A DNA stretch of 64,000 bases from Cellvibrio mixtus subsp. mixtus J3-8 (lineage in GTDB: Bacteria > Pseudomonadota > Gammaproteobacteria > Pseudomonadales > Cellvibrionaceae). The notes under the pieces are model-generated. The model searched no databases. It worked only from the letters and a program-made list of their open reading frames with translations, and was not told where the DNA came from. Positions 9,952 to 20,000 of this stretch are shown here, piece by piece; the stretch's first letter is position 1; the number at the start of each line of letters is the position of its first letter. The stretch is taken from positions 346,604 through 410,603 of the forward strand of contig NZ_KN266208.1 in the NCBI RefSeq assembly GCF_000766945.1, in the 5' to 3' direction. Made by a program: the position numbers and the translations under genes.

Positions 9952-11043
9952 ATGGGTTTTAACTGCGGCATCGTCGGCCTGCCCAACGTCGGCAAATCAA
10001 CACTGTTCAATGCATTGACCAACGCCGGTATCAGCGCGGAAAACTTCCCTTTCTGCACTATTGAACCCAACGCCGGTATTGTGACCGTTCCCGATCCGCG
10101 CCAGGACAAACTCGCCGAAATCGTAAAACCCGAGCGCGTCATCGCCACTACCATGGAATTTATCGACATCGCCGGAATCGTCGCCGGTGCCTCCAAAGGT
10201 GAAGGCCTCGGCAATAAATTCCTCGCCAACATCCGCGAGACCGACGCCATCGCCCACGTTGTACGCTGCTTCGATGACGACAACGTTATCCACGTCGCCA
10301 ACGGTGTTAACCCGGCCGCCGATATTGAAGTTATCAACACCGAACTCGCACTTGCCGATCTCGAAGCGGTAGACAAAGCGATCAACCGCTACACCAAATC
10401 CGCCAAAGGCGGCGATAAACACGCCATCGCGATCAAAGCGCTACTGGAAAAAATCCAGCCGCACTTGAACGAAGCAAAACCACTGCGCTCGTTCCCACTG
10501 GATAAAGACGAAATTGCACTGCTCAAAGAAATTAATTTGCTCACCCTCAAACCCACCATGTACATCGCCAACGTGGCTGAAGATGGTTTTGAAAATAATC
10601 CACACCTGGATGTCGTGCGCAAAATCGCAGCCGAAGAAAAATCCATCGTAGTGCCAATTTGCAACAAACTCGAAGCCGACATTGCTGAACTTGAAGGCGA
10701 CGACAAAAAAGAATTCCTCGATGAAATGGGCATGGAAGAACCAGGCCTCAATCGTGTAATTCGCGCTGGCTACCAATTGCTGGGTTTGCAAACCTATTTC
10801 ACCGCCGGTGTAAAAGAAGTTCGCGCCTGGACTATACCCGTAGGCGCAACAGCGCCACAAGCTGCCGGTGTAATCCACACCGATTTCGAAAAAGGTTTTA
10901 TTCGCGCCGAAACCATCGCCTACGACGACTTCGTCCAATACAAAGGTGAGCAAGGCGCGAAGAATGCGGGAAAATCACGTAAGGAAGGCAAGGAATACGT
11001 TGTACAAGATGGCGATGTAATGCACTTTCTGTTTAACGTCTAA
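9952..11043 (+). CDS. ychF: YchF (ribosome-binding ATPase, Obg family)
   Basis: A 363-residue YchF/OLA1 protein, a cytoplasmic P-loop protein that hydrolyses ATP rather than GTP and binds ribosomes. Seen: G1 loop [14 protein letters not shown] (about residues 8-21), G3 region [20 protein letters not shown], the non-canonical G4 around [10 protein letters not shown] (Asn-x-x-Glu in place of NKxD, which explains the ATP preference), a coiled-coil arm, and the C-terminal TGS domain ending DVMHFLFNV. The ATG at 9952 after AAAGAGAC gives the usual family length; an in-frame start at 9916 would only add a non-conserved tail. It is the last gene of the core cluster before an accessory region. Confidence 0.96.
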   Translation: MGFNCGIVGLPNVGKSTLFNALTNAGISAENFPFCTIEPNAGIVTVPDPRQDKLAEIVKPERVIATTMEFIDIAGIVAGASKGEGLGNKFLANIRETDAIAHVVRCFDDDNVIHVANGVNPAADIEVINTELALADLEAVDKAINRYTKSAKGGDKHAIAIKALLEKIQPHLNEAKPLRSFPLDKDEIALLKEINLLTLKPTMYIANVAEDGFENNPHLDVVRKIAAEEKSIVVPICNKLEADIAELEGDDKKEFLDEMGMEEPGLNRVIRAGYQLLGLQTYFTAGVKEVRAWTIPVGATAPQAAGVIHTDFEKGFIRAETIAYDDFVQYKGEQGAKNAGKSRKEGKEYVVQDGDVMHFLFNV

Positions 11044-11098
11044 TCCATATATAGCATTTCGCTAGATTTCCCAAGATTTCAAAAACTGCTCAAAAAAT

Positions 11099-11129
11099 TA
11101 ATTAAGCCACTGATTTAGTGGCTTAATTA
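11099..11129. terminator. Bidirectional-looking stem-loop after ychF
   Basis: TAATTAAGCCAC and GTGGCTTAATTA form a perfect 12-bp stem with a 7-base loop. Six A precede it, so on the - strand it is followed by six T and would also serve the converging gene at 11250-11708. On the + side the T-tract is weak. Confidence 0.7.
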
Positions 11130-11249
11130 CTTGTGTCCACTCTCCCGATGAGGCGTAATCGCTAGTGCTACTCGTAACTATATCCAGTTTTGGGGTAGCT
11201 AGTTACAGCTCGTTTCCAGTCAAGTTTTAATAAAATTCACCCTACTGTA

Positions 11250-11708
11250 CTATTTTCTATCGAATAAATAATCGGTTGAAATTGAGCAATCCAGTATAGA
11301 AAGCTCTTTAATTAAATCGCTACAAATAAAGGAGCCTGTAGGACTTGTATCAGATCTGGCTTCGTATATTACGATCAACCACATTTCGAGTGAATTACTC
11401 ACGAAATCAACAAGAAATTTGTTCAGGCAACCATTATCTCTGACATATTGAATTAAAAATTCATTCTCATAATTTACCTCATGAAATATTTCGTAATTTA
11501 TGATCGAATCTTTTGAGAAAAATTTTTTCTTTGTTTGCCAATAAGCAACATTTCCTTGTTGAATTGCTTTAATGGGAGAACGTGGTTTAGGATCTTTCGA
11601 TTTAGGAAAAAATACATCTCCCTCTGGCAATCCAACTTGAGATGAAAATTTTTCTACATCAAAGTTGCTACCGAAAACCTGCAAATAGCAACAAACCAAG
11701 TTAGGCAT
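11250..11708 (-). CDS. DUF4279-like small protein
   Basis: A 152-residue soluble protein without signal peptide. The N-terminal pattern CCYLQVFGSNFDVEKFSSQVGLPEGDVF followed by a Trp/Lys-containing YWQTKKKF recalls the DUF4279 family (single small alpha/beta domain of unknown function, sometimes met next to toxins as a possible immunity protein); this match is by eye and moderate. The start has an AAGGTGGAAATAAA leader. It is AT-rich compared with the core genes and lies between ychF and IS debris. A decayed copy of its first ~25 codons, with a similar leader, lies at 12671-12775, so the gene was duplicated, one copy being split off by insertion or rearrangement. Confidence 0.6.
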   Translation of the reverse strand: MPNLVCCYLQVFGSNFDVEKFSSQVGLPEGDVFFPKSKDPKPRSPIKAIQQGNVAYWQTKKKFFSKDSIINYEIFHEVNYENEFLIQYVRDNGCLNKFLVDFVSNSLEMWLIVIYEARSDTSPTGSFICSDLIKELSILDCSISTDYLFDRK

Positions 11709-11878
11709 TTTATTTCCACCTTTCAGTTGTCACTTCCCATAGTGCGTTCATTTGACCACATTGTTTAACTCTGAAAAATGCAACCAGCGGCGAAATAAAC
11801 AGCTTACCGGTTCACAGCACCAACGCACTAATTCAGAGCACGATAGGTATAAAATTAGGATGCGCAACATCTTACTTA

Positions 11879-12219
11879 TCACAACCTGTTCAATTTCATG
11901 GCCATCGACCTTTTTAGGGATCGAGGGAAATTTATCTTCATCTTTCTCAGTGAAACCTGATTAAGGGTTGAGAAATAGCCACAAAAATACTGTATTGCCA
12001 TTTTCCGGCTATCCATGCTGCTTTTGGATTCTGCAAAAAGCGCAATCATTCGCAACTCAATACATGCTTTCCTGGTATTTGTCACTGGCGGATTGGCAAG
12101 CCATTCATAGTATTGGGTATGGCCCACTTTTAATAACCGGCACAGTAACTTTACCGAGTAACGTGAAGAGTGCTTGCGAACAAAAGCAAACCTTACTTCA
12201 TGTGTTTCGCAAAGTAGCT
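11879..12219 (-). pseudogene. Truncated IS3-family transposase orfB
   Basis: Reading the - strand from about 12219, the frame gives VRFAFVRKHSSRYSVKLLC, then RLLKVGHTQYYEWL, then SSMDSRKMA, the N-terminal HTH_21 region of IS3-family OrfB, overlapping the end of orfA in another frame as expected for programmed -1 frameshifting. Similarity stops near 12000; beyond that the frame runs into unrelated sequence and ends at 11879. The rve (DDE) integrase core is missing, so no active transposase can be made. Confidence 0.72.
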
Positions 12220-12492
12220 GTTGGCTTTTTTTAAAATGTCATTCTCCACTTCCAGCTCGCGTATCCGTTTTTCAAGATCACGGAGCTGCTTTTGCTCGGG
12301 CGTCATTCCGGCTTTACCTTGGTAATCGTTGAAAGGTTGGGCGTCGTGCTCCTTCAGCCACCGGCGTAATATATTGTGATTGAGATCAAGATGCGCGGCG
12401 GCTTGGCTGATGCTGAAGCCCTGTTTCCGAACCAGGGCTATCGCTTCCAATTTGTATTCCGGTGTATAGCTTTTTCGGGTTTGCTTTGTCAT
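12193..12492 (-). CDS. IS3-family transposase OrfA
   Basis: A 99-residue OrfA: an N-terminal helix-turn-helix of the HTH_8/transposase_8 type (YTPEYKLEAIALVRKQGFSISQAAAHL, then NILRRWLKEH) and a C-terminal leucine zipper (LRDLEKRIRELEVENDILKKA). It binds IS ends and normally is fused to OrfB by frameshifting. The frame is intact but its OrfB partner is truncated, so the element is defective. About 70 bases upstream of the start is a terminal-repeat-like sequence (12530-12559). Confidence 0.88.
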   Translation of the reverse strand: MTKQTRKSYTPEYKLEAIALVRKQGFSISQAAAHLDLNHNILRRWLKEHDAQPFNDYQGKAGMTPEQKQLRDLEKRIRELEVENDILKKANSYFAKHMK

Positions 12493-12529
12493 AGAACACC
12501 TTTTAAGTTTTACGGTATTATCCGCTTAA

Positions 12530-12559
12530 CTTAATGTTCGGTCTAATTAGACCACTTCA
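12530..12559 (-). repeat. Probable terminal inverted repeat of the IS3-family remnant
   Basis: On the - strand this reads TGAAGTGGTCTAATTAGACC followed by GAACATTAAG, beginning with TG as IS3-family ends do and lying just upstream of orfA. I could not find its partner near 11740-11900, in line with loss of the other end. Confidence 0.55.
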
Positions 12560-12670
12560 GCAGCTCGAATGTAGCGCGCAAACATAAATGCTGTCGCCGC
12601 CGGAGCAACAACAACTAGTCGTGAGCGAAAACAACATGATTGCGGATAAGTAAATCTACATTTATGAATG

Positions 12671-12775
12671 TCGGGTTTTCTTTAGAAAAACAGCTTTTTA
12701 TGGAAATTTTTTATATCAAAGTCGCGTCCAAAAACTTGCAGGCAGCAACAAGGTAAAATTAGATATTTTATTACC
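12671..12775 (-). pseudogene. Decayed copy of the DUF4279-like gene
   Basis: Directly after the stop of the gene at 12778, the - strand reads PCCCLQVFGRDFDIKNF in one frame, matching VCCYLQVFGSNFDVEKF of the protein at 11250-11708. The leader (GGTAATAAAATA) also resembles the leader of the intact copy, but the start codon has become ATA and a one-base insertion puts start and body in different frames. A stop follows after about 25 codons and the rest is missing. Confidence 0.7.
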
Positions 12776-12777
12776 AT

Positions 12778-13185
12778 TTACATGTGCTGATCGCTCAACA
12801 CTAGCTTATTATCACAATAAAAAAAGGTACAATTTTGATGTTGAATTATATCTGACTTTAATTTCAACAGAAGCATCAAGTCATAATATGTTGCTCCCAC
12901 TAAAGCAGGAGCATATATAAAAATTTTTGTGCCAATTGATTTTTTTACTTCTTCCCATGAATACTCAGAATTAAATTCAATTAATTTTGAGTAAACCTCA
13001 TTCCAGTGACCAGGAAAGGCTTTAATGTATTCTTCGACAATTTTTACACTCACAGGATTCGGTGAGTTATTCTGTTCCCTAATTGTTATATCAGCATCAA
13101 AAGTAACGCCTGAAATGGAGTTAATTTTGTAATTCAAAAACCATTTGTCAGTCTTTTTCACAACCAGAATCACTTTTTCCGGCAT
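12778..13185 (-). CDS. Orphan small protein, possible immunity-type gene
   Basis: A 135-residue soluble protein, not recognised. It starts MPEKVILVVKK and contains hydrophobic/aromatic beta-like stretches (KIFIYAPALVGATYYDLMLLL) and a C-terminal Cys pair region. A start five codons upstream (13200) is possible; neither has a clear ribosome site. It overlaps the end of the preceding gene by 38 bases (13148-13185), which suggests translational coupling. AT-rich, placed after a long secreted protein gene and another small gene, it fits the pattern of immunity genes behind a polymorphic toxin, but the sequence itself gives no family. Confidence 0.55.
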   Translation of the reverse strand: MPEKVILVVKKTDKWFLNYKINSISGVTFDADITIREQNNSPNPVSVKIVEEYIKAFPGHWNEVYSKLIEFNSEYSWEEVKKSIGTKIFIYAPALVGATYYDLMLLLKLKSDIIQHQNCTFFYCDNKLVLSDQHM

Positions 13186-13564
13186 GTGGTTCAATCCCAT
13201 AAATTGAGATGTTTAATTGGAATCCGTTATCGGATATTTTTTTTAAGACTATACTTGGCAACATATTATATTGCCATCCTTCAGTTCCGCTGTTGTAACC
13301 AATATCAATAACTTTTTTGTTGCACTCTTCAATAATTTTTTTACTATCATTTGATAAACGCTCCAAGTCATCAAAAAATATATTGATAATTTTATGAGGT
13401 TCTGCATCCGAATCTGAAATAGAGTACTCAAAATTCAAATGATGATGATTTTCTACCTTTTCATTGAACAAAACTTCGATTTTTTCAGCTAGTTCATTTA
13501 TTAGAGAGGAAAAATCTTTTAAAGAACTCAATTCGAAATCTACATTTATAAAATGGGGTTTCAT
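13148..13564 (-). CDS. Orphan small protein directly after the transglutaminase-like gene
   Basis: A 138-residue soluble acidic protein, not recognised. I chose the ATG at 13564 (MKPHFINVDFELSSL), which has AAAGGTCGAC just upstream; a longer frame reaching 13672 would overlap the gene before it and lacks such a site. It starts 37 bases after the stop of the 1112-residue protein and is probably cotranscribed with it. The His-rich centre (ENHHHLNFEYSISDSDAEPH) and the ending PHAGKSDSGCEKD are notable. If the long protein carries a C-terminal toxin, this is the first candidate for the cognate immunity protein; that is inference from position only. Confidence 0.6.
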   Translation of the reverse strand: MKPHFINVDFELSSLKDFSSLINELAEKIEVLFNEKVENHHHLNFEYSISDSDAEPHKIINIFFDDLERLSNDSKKIIEECNKKVIDIGYNSGTEGWQYNMLPSIVLKKISDNGFQLNISIYGIEPHAGKSDSGCEKD

Positions 13565-13601
13565 ATGTCGACCTTTAAAAATCACCTGGATTGCTTCAAC
13601 T

Positions 13602-16600
13602 TTAATTTGGTTTACACGCAAACGGTTCCGGCGTGCAGTGGCGATAACCATGGCCAGGGCCATACACATCATTTACATACTGTCCTGCTTTATTCTTAGC
13701 ATTCAGGTATGTTTGGTGCTTATCTGAACCACAAGCAGATCCGTAAGATAGCCCAATAATCCCCTTTAACGGATCAGTAGTTTTATAAACCTGGCATTTA
13801 AGATCACAAACCCATTTGCTTCTTGAGGCCGCACTAGCACTAGCTGAAGCCGAACCGAGTATCGCTGCGATTAAATAACGAAGCACCATAGGAATAGCTA
13901 CAGCACCGGCACCGCCAGTCAACAAAACTCCCAGAGCAACCGCTGCAATAACAACGAGTGCAAATAAAGCAATTTCCTTGATTTCCTCTTGATAACACTG
14001 AATGACATTGGATATGAGCGATAGCGTTACCGACATACCAACCATGACCATATTAACTGCGACAGATGATCCGACATTTTGATATTGCGACCACCCAAGT
14101 CTCTTTGAAATATCGCTTTCAATTGTCTCGCTACCATTTCCTCCACCTGAAATCATATAAGCGCCTGCACCAGTATTCGGGTCAATCAGCGTGTATCCTT
14201 CACCAATCCAGCCATTAAAGTTGATGCGATTCTCATGTGTGGTAGCGATCTTTCCTTCATTCACCGCATTGCGAATATCGTTTTCTGCTTCAACACCTAA
14301 ATTAATTCGACTCAATGCAAGATTTAGGTTTGCATTGTTTATTGTCCAGATTTTCTGGCCTTGTTGTGACGCGATTGTTAATGCTTTTACGGCGGAGATG
14401 CCTTGCGCCTTTTCGGTTGTAGATGAAAACATCTGTTCAGGCACATGGTGCTCCATTGCACTCATTCTAGACCCTGCGTTTTGACTGAACGCGATAGACT
14501 CATTCTTATCATTTGTTTTGCTAATGCGGTGCTGTTTCATGTGATCAATATCCATACTCAGACCACTGAAGCTCACATTGCGTGGTAGACCAAACCAATA
14601 CTGAGTTTGCATATTTGTACTAAATGTACCGTAGCTAGGTAAACGATAACTAATGATATTTGAACTCTGCGCAGCAATCTGGTCTTGCAAATCGTTTAAC
14701 ACAAAATAATTGAGTACTGTTCCATAGAGCAAATCCCCCACCAAGTTATGTTTGGTGAGTAAACCTAATTGCACACTATCAGCACTGTCTAATTTAAGTT
14801 TGGTAACTTCAAGCTGTTGTCTTAGACGTGCAGCTTGTTCAGGATTTATACCCTGTAGATTTAAGCCAATAGCTCTGTAACTACCAGCAGTCGGATGATT
14901 GATACTTGTTTCCCAACCTTCCTTCGGACTCCATAAACCCATTTCTTCATATAACTCCCCCCCCATTTTTCCGGCAGCACCGAATTTGATGGTTTCACCG
15001 TTGATAGTGAATTCTGCCGTTAGATTAATTAGATAACCGGGTAATGTTTTAGAAAGCTTAGCAGGATCAGTTGAGCCATCGGCTTCAGGTGCAGGTAAAC
15101 GGCTGGCAATGATATCCTCATCTGCTTTTGTTGCTGGCTTAAAACTCAGCGCGATAGTTTTACCCGCAAGTTTTGCAGTAGGTTCTTCAATAGAAATAAA
15201 TTCATCACCAGGGTAACCATAACTTTCCGTAGCTAATGTGTATTTAAATTTATGGCGAAGATTATTAGGTACTTCGTTAAAAGTTTGACTGGTAATTATA
15301 CGGTTGTAGGGCAAACCTGCTGCTAGCGGACGCGCAGGCAAAACTTTAATTTGCTGCAAACCTAAAACATCACTCACCGTAGAATTAGGATTCTGGTTTT
15401 CAATGTAAGTTTTTAATTGATTTTGAAATTGCGTTAACTGCGCTTCGATATCTGCCTGTGGCACATTTTGAACCCAACCTTCTGCATCATTCACAATCGA
15501 TTTGGTTTGAATGGTATTAGCCAGTGCTTCTGCATCAAACGGCACCTGATCTTTCAGATTCATGCCGTCGGTGAAATCGTATTGTTTAAAGCTGGCATCC
15601 ATTGGAATCCAGCTATCACCCGCCAGCTCTTTCATACCGCGACTGGGGAAATAATCCACATAGGCTTCAACCCAAACGTGCTCCAGTTTGAAAGTGGTGA
15701 TCTTTCCGCCTTCCACACGGCCAATCGTTGGAACACCTCCCATACCGAGGATAGCTTGGGCCGCTTCCGGGGTTTTCGCATCGCCAACCCAGTTCATGAC
15801 TTTAGTGGCAGGAATCTCTACCGTACCGTAAGCGTAACGCGCTGGAATTTCAGCTGCACGGAGTAAGGCAATTAATAAACTCGCGGTATCAATGGCGTTA
15901 CCTTGTTTAGTTTCCAGCGTGTGTTGTGCCCCTTGAATCGATCCGTAGCTGGGAATAAAACGGATATTGTTGTGAACCCAGGTATAAATTTCGATGCTGC
16001 TGTTATGCAATTGTGCCGCTAATGTTTTAATTTCTGGTGTTAACTGGATTTCAATATTTTCAGTTAATGCGGCTTGCAGTTCTGCGTTAGCGGCATTTGC
16101 CATGGCCTGTGCGACCAGGGTCGGATCGGTATCACCCGCTTGTGCGAGTTGTGCGTATTTAGCGTAAGGATTTAAACCCAGCGTTGCTTGTAAATCCTGC
16201 GGGTTATCCACGGGTTCACGTACCGTTTCATCTGGCGCTTTCCATGGCAGGCTTTCCGGTGTGGCAGGAGTATGCGTGGGTTTAAATTGTTCCTGTTCAA
16301 GTGTTTCGTTTAATTGCTCTAGCGCTTGTTCTTGCGCACTGGCCGATTGAGCCGTCACCAATGCAGCAAGTTGTTGCCTGGTTTGCGCATAACGGCTTTT
16401 GATGTGATCCAGCGCTTGCGTATGACGTTCTTTAATTAATTTTTTTACATCGTCACTGAGCGCATTGCCAACTGCTGCGGCCTCTTGCTCGAATTGTGTT
16501 GCTTCCGTTTCAAATGCAGTAATCGCTTCTTGATAAGCAGTATCAATACTGGTGCTCAGGGTTTGTAATTCAGCCAGTTCTTCACTGGTGATTGGCCCAT

Positions 16601-16940
16601 CGCCAAATACACTGGCGAAGGCACTTTGGAACCAGTTTTGATCTGCTTCGCGCTGTTCAATCGCTTGCGGTAATTCCAGTACGATTTTATCGCGCAGTTT
16701 TGCCAGGCGATTACTGAGTTTTTTCTCCGGCGTGGTTTCTATCGCCGCTTCCAACGCAGCTTCGCGTTGGTCTTCCTTATTGATTTCGTTGGCAACTGCC
16801 GCCGCTGCCGGGTTGGCGTAAAACACAAAGGTAAAAAAGAATAATGTTAATGCAGCGATTGCCCGTGCAAATAAACCGCCACGAAAGCTGTCCATGGTGA
16901 TGCTGTTGGTTCCCGAGTTTATGGGATGTCCTTGTTTCAT
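13602..16940 (-). CDS. Secreted transglutaminase-like protein with membrane-spanning, Cys-rich C-terminus
   Basis: A 1112-residue protein. Seen in order: signal/anchor (about residues 20-47, AAALTLFFFTFVFYANPAAAA-like); a helical, Gln/Glu-rich region to about 240; a transglutaminase-like domain (about 290-460) with SLLIALLRAAEIPARYAYG, HVWVEAYV and IPMDASF, that is the His and Asp of the usual triad, but GNAID where GxC(W/D) is expected, so the nucleophile Cys is Ala; a long mixed region; two hydrophobic segments (about 965-1030, the second with ALGVLLTGGAGAVA); and a tail of about 65 residues with five Cys (WVCDLKC, GSACGSD, HCTPEPFACKPN). The family with such inactive transglutaminase domains is usually extracytoplasmic. 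It follows the giant gene by 90 bases and has AAAGG before the ATG. The C-terminus could be an effector domain; two small genes follow it. Confidence 0.7.
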   Translation of the reverse strand: MKQGHPINSGTNSITMDSFRGGLFARAIAALTLFFFTFVFYANPAAAAVANEINKEDQREAALEAAIETTPEKKLSNRLAKLRDKIVLELPQAIEQREADQNWFQSAFASVFGDGPITSEELAELQTLSTSIDTAYQEAITAFETEATQFEQEAAAVGNALSDDVKKLIKERHTQALDHIKSRYAQTRQQLAALVTAQSASAQEQALEQLNETLEQEQFKPTHTPATPESLPWKAPDETVREPVDNPQDLQATLGLNPYAKYAQLAQAGDTDPTLVAQAMANAANAELQAALTENIEIQLTPEIKTLAAQLHNSSIEIYTWVHNNIRFIPSYGSIQGAQHTLETKQGNAIDTASLLIALLRAAEIPARYAYGTVEIPATKVMNWVGDAKTPEAAQAILGMGGVPTIGRVEGGKITTFKLEHVWVEAYVDYFPSRGMKELAGDSWIPMDASFKQYDFTDGMNLKDQVPFDAEALANTIQTKSIVNDAEGWVQNVPQADIEAQLTQFQNQLKTYIENQNPNSTVSDVLGLQQIKVLPARPLAAGLPYNRIITSQTFNEVPNNLRHKFKYTLATESYGYPGDEFISIEEPTAKLAGKTIALSFKPATKADEDIIASRLPAPEADGSTDPAKLSKTLPGYLINLTAEFTINGETIKFGAAGKMGGELYEEMGLWSPKEGWETSINHPTAGSYRAIGLNLQGINPEQAARLRQQLEVTKLKLDSADSVQLGLLTKHNLVGDLLYGTVLNYFVLNDLQDQIAAQSSNIISYRLPSYGTFSTNMQTQYWFGLPRNVSFSGLSMDIDHMKQHRISKTNDKNESIAFSQNAGSRMSAMEHHVPEQMFSSTTEKAQGISAVKALTIASQQGQKIWTINNANLNLALSRINLGVEAENDIRNAVNEGKIATTHENRINFNGWIGEGYTLIDPNTGAGAYMISGGGNGSETIESDISKRLGWSQYQNVGSSVAVNMVMVGMSVTLSLISNVIQCYQEEIKEIALFALVVIAAVALGVLLTGGAGAVAIPMVLRYLIAAILGSASASASAASRSKWVCDLKCQVYKTTDPLKGIIGLSYGSACGSDKHQTYLNAKNKAGQYVNDVYGPGHGYRHCTPEPFACKPN

Positions 16941-17030
16941 AATGTTTTACCTTTGGTCTTACTCAATACAAATTTAAATTGAAAAAGGAGTGATAACCGG
17001 CTCTGTGACAGAGCCGGTTGGTCGCAACCA

Positions 17031-20000
17031 TCAGGGTTGTAAATTCAGGGATTTTTCGGCGCGAGTTTCCCAATCCGGACTGGTACCCGTTTGCAGTTGC
17101 AACTGGAGCAACCCTCCACCGGTTTGCGGTAATTTCACATAGAGTAACTGCGTGCGCGTAGCACCGGCTTCCAACGCAAGCGGAGCAGTCCAATCATTGC
17201 TGTTAGTGACCTTCGTAAAGTTAGCTGCACTGATGACACTGAAATTCGCCGGTATTACCAGCTTCACCTGACCGGATGCCGTTTGTGCGCCGGTGTTTTC
17301 ATAAGAAACAAGAATTGGCAGAGTTTTGCCTGCCCTTGCCGTAATTGGAGCAGGGTTCACTTGCTCCAATGCAGCGAGCAACAAGCTGGCAAATGGATTT
17401 TCATTGCTAGCCCCCAGGAGGGTCGCTTGTGCCAGCAGATCAAAGCCAGCAAATACCGATTTACCTTGTTGGTATTGATAAATTGATAAGGCATTTTTAT
17501 TTGCAGGTCCCATCGCACCCGACAAATCACCACCGAAGAAGCGATTGTGAATAGACATGTAGCCGTTGGTGGTTGAGTACCAGGTTTTTACGATTACCTG
17601 CCCATCCACACGACCGGCAGGCTGATTCACCTGGGCAAATGGAGCCAGTATGCTGCCTTCAATGCCTACTGAGGTCATAGACAGCGAAGTCGCTTGCGGG
17701 AAGTTGAACAGCACTTTATCGCGAATTGTGGTGAGTGATTGCATACCCATGCTCTTGATCGCAACACTTTGACCAGACACGTTAAACACCACGGTAGCAT
17801 TCGCCGGAATACAACTCACCGCAAAAGTATGCGCTACGCCGAGGTCTGCACCGTTCACATTGAAGACTTGCGAACTGCTGGTGCAATCGCCTTTTAATTC
17901 CAAGCCACCCCATTGCATTTTCACCGTGCCATTTGCAGGCAAAGTGGCAAGGTTAGTGGAGAGTTCTTGCAGGTATTCACGCTCGCCAGCGAAATTAATT
18001 GGCATTGGTGTATTACCTTTAATCACTGCACCCGTTGCCATTCCAAAACGCACTGCATCGCCAACACCTGCGACACTACCACCAGCAATTAAGTTGCCGT
18101 AGTAAATACGACCTGATGGGAAAGTCACATTACCACCCACAGTCACTACGTCATGCAGTTTGTTCGGATCGAGCTTATCGCCCACGCTGAAGTTTTGTAG
18201 ACTCAGATTGCCACCCACTGCCAGACGACCTTCAACTGTCGATGATAATGAAGTGAAGTTTTCCCACACAAAATTACCGTAACGACCTGCCGCACCTAAT
18301 GCGCCGAGAACCGTTTGTGTATCTGCGCCTAGCAAGTCATTTTTGTATTCGCCAATAATGGTTGCGCCATTCGCCGTGAAGTTAAGCACTTGTGATGATT
18401 TAGTAAATGCACGCTGCCACCCCAAACCCAATGCACTGTCTTTGATTACAACACCTTTTGCATAAACTTCATTAGCACGCGCCTTGATACCCAGTGCTTG
18501 CTCAAGTGTTTGATGGCGGCGATCCATTGCACCCGCGACAATTAATCCATCACCTGCCGCAACTTTTGCATTTAATGAAGTTTGCGTGGATTGATCCAGG
18601 GTAATTTTTTCACTGAGCAAGGCATACACACCATAACCGCCCTGATTCATTTCTGTGACAAATGCTGCCGCGCTATCAACAATGGTGTAGAACCAACCGG
18701 CATTGGTGAGCAAACTTTCCAAATATGTACGCTCAGAGGAAGAGGCATCAATTAATATCAATAAGCGAGCTTTCTCACCCAGACGCAAGTCGCCACTTAA
18801 TTTAATCGGCGATTCTTTTACACTGAATAGTGCTGTAGCCAATACCGCAGACTGACCATTTACAGTTGCTTCCAGTACGCACGCATAATCACCTTTTTCA
18901 AACGCCGTGGTACCAAACACTTGCTGATAGGATTCAGAACCGGATGCAATGAGTGAAAGCTGGCTAAGGTTTTCGTCCTTCACTAACTCAATATCTACTG
19001 CTACAACAGATTTTTTCAACGCAATTACATCCAGCATTTTATTACCGCGATTGGTAACTGCGAAATCACACTGCTGCATCGCACCACGATCCACTTCGGG
19101 ATGTTGAACAGTGACAGTTCCCAATAAGGCTTGAAGCGGATCTTCTACTACAACGAACGCTGCATTGGCAGAGGCAAGTAAGGTTGTTCCTGCTGCGTTA
19201 TAGATTTGCCAGGATGCCTGATAATTACCGGCATCAACATTGAGTAATGCGAAAGCTGATTGCAATGCAAATTGACCATTGATTGCCAATTGCGGGACAG
19301 CTATATCGCGTTCAAAAACTACCTGTGCCTGAGCATTTACAACACGCAGTTTACCGAGTGAGGCAGACTGAATGGCATTCTGTGCAAGGTTAAGCGCTGT
19401 GGTATCCAGCTTCACAGTTTCCGTTAAGCGGTATTGTTGTTTATCGGAAGAAAGTGTTGCACCAACCAAACTGGTACTATCAATAGGCGTAGCGGTAATG
19501 GTGATCACAGTAGAGTCTTCTGCTACAACTCGGTCACGGGAATCAATCAGTTGCGCATGAATTTTATAAACACCCGATGTCGTGGTGCCGGTATTCCATT
19601 GCGTAGCTACTGATTGACTTTCTTGCACCGCCAACGCATTTACGGTTAATGGTGACAATTCGCTAACCAGCCCATTGTTATCCGCCGCATGAATAGCAAG
19701 CTTCACTTTACCGCCGTTGAACGCTGGCCCCAGATTTTTAACCAGATTGGAAATCTGCACCGCTTCATTGGCAGCGTATACCGATTTGTCTGTTTGCAAA
19801 TCCAGAGTTTGTTCTGTTGCAGCGGTTACCGATGGAACCTCAATTGCCTTAGTGATAGTTTCATCGGTAAATGAATTGGCAAACGCAAATTGCGCTGCAC
19901 TGCCAACCGGGCGAATTTCTTTTAATCCAAGATCTTTCACCGTTAAATCAAAAATCAAATCACGGCCATTACCCGTTATACCTTTTAAATCCCAGATATA

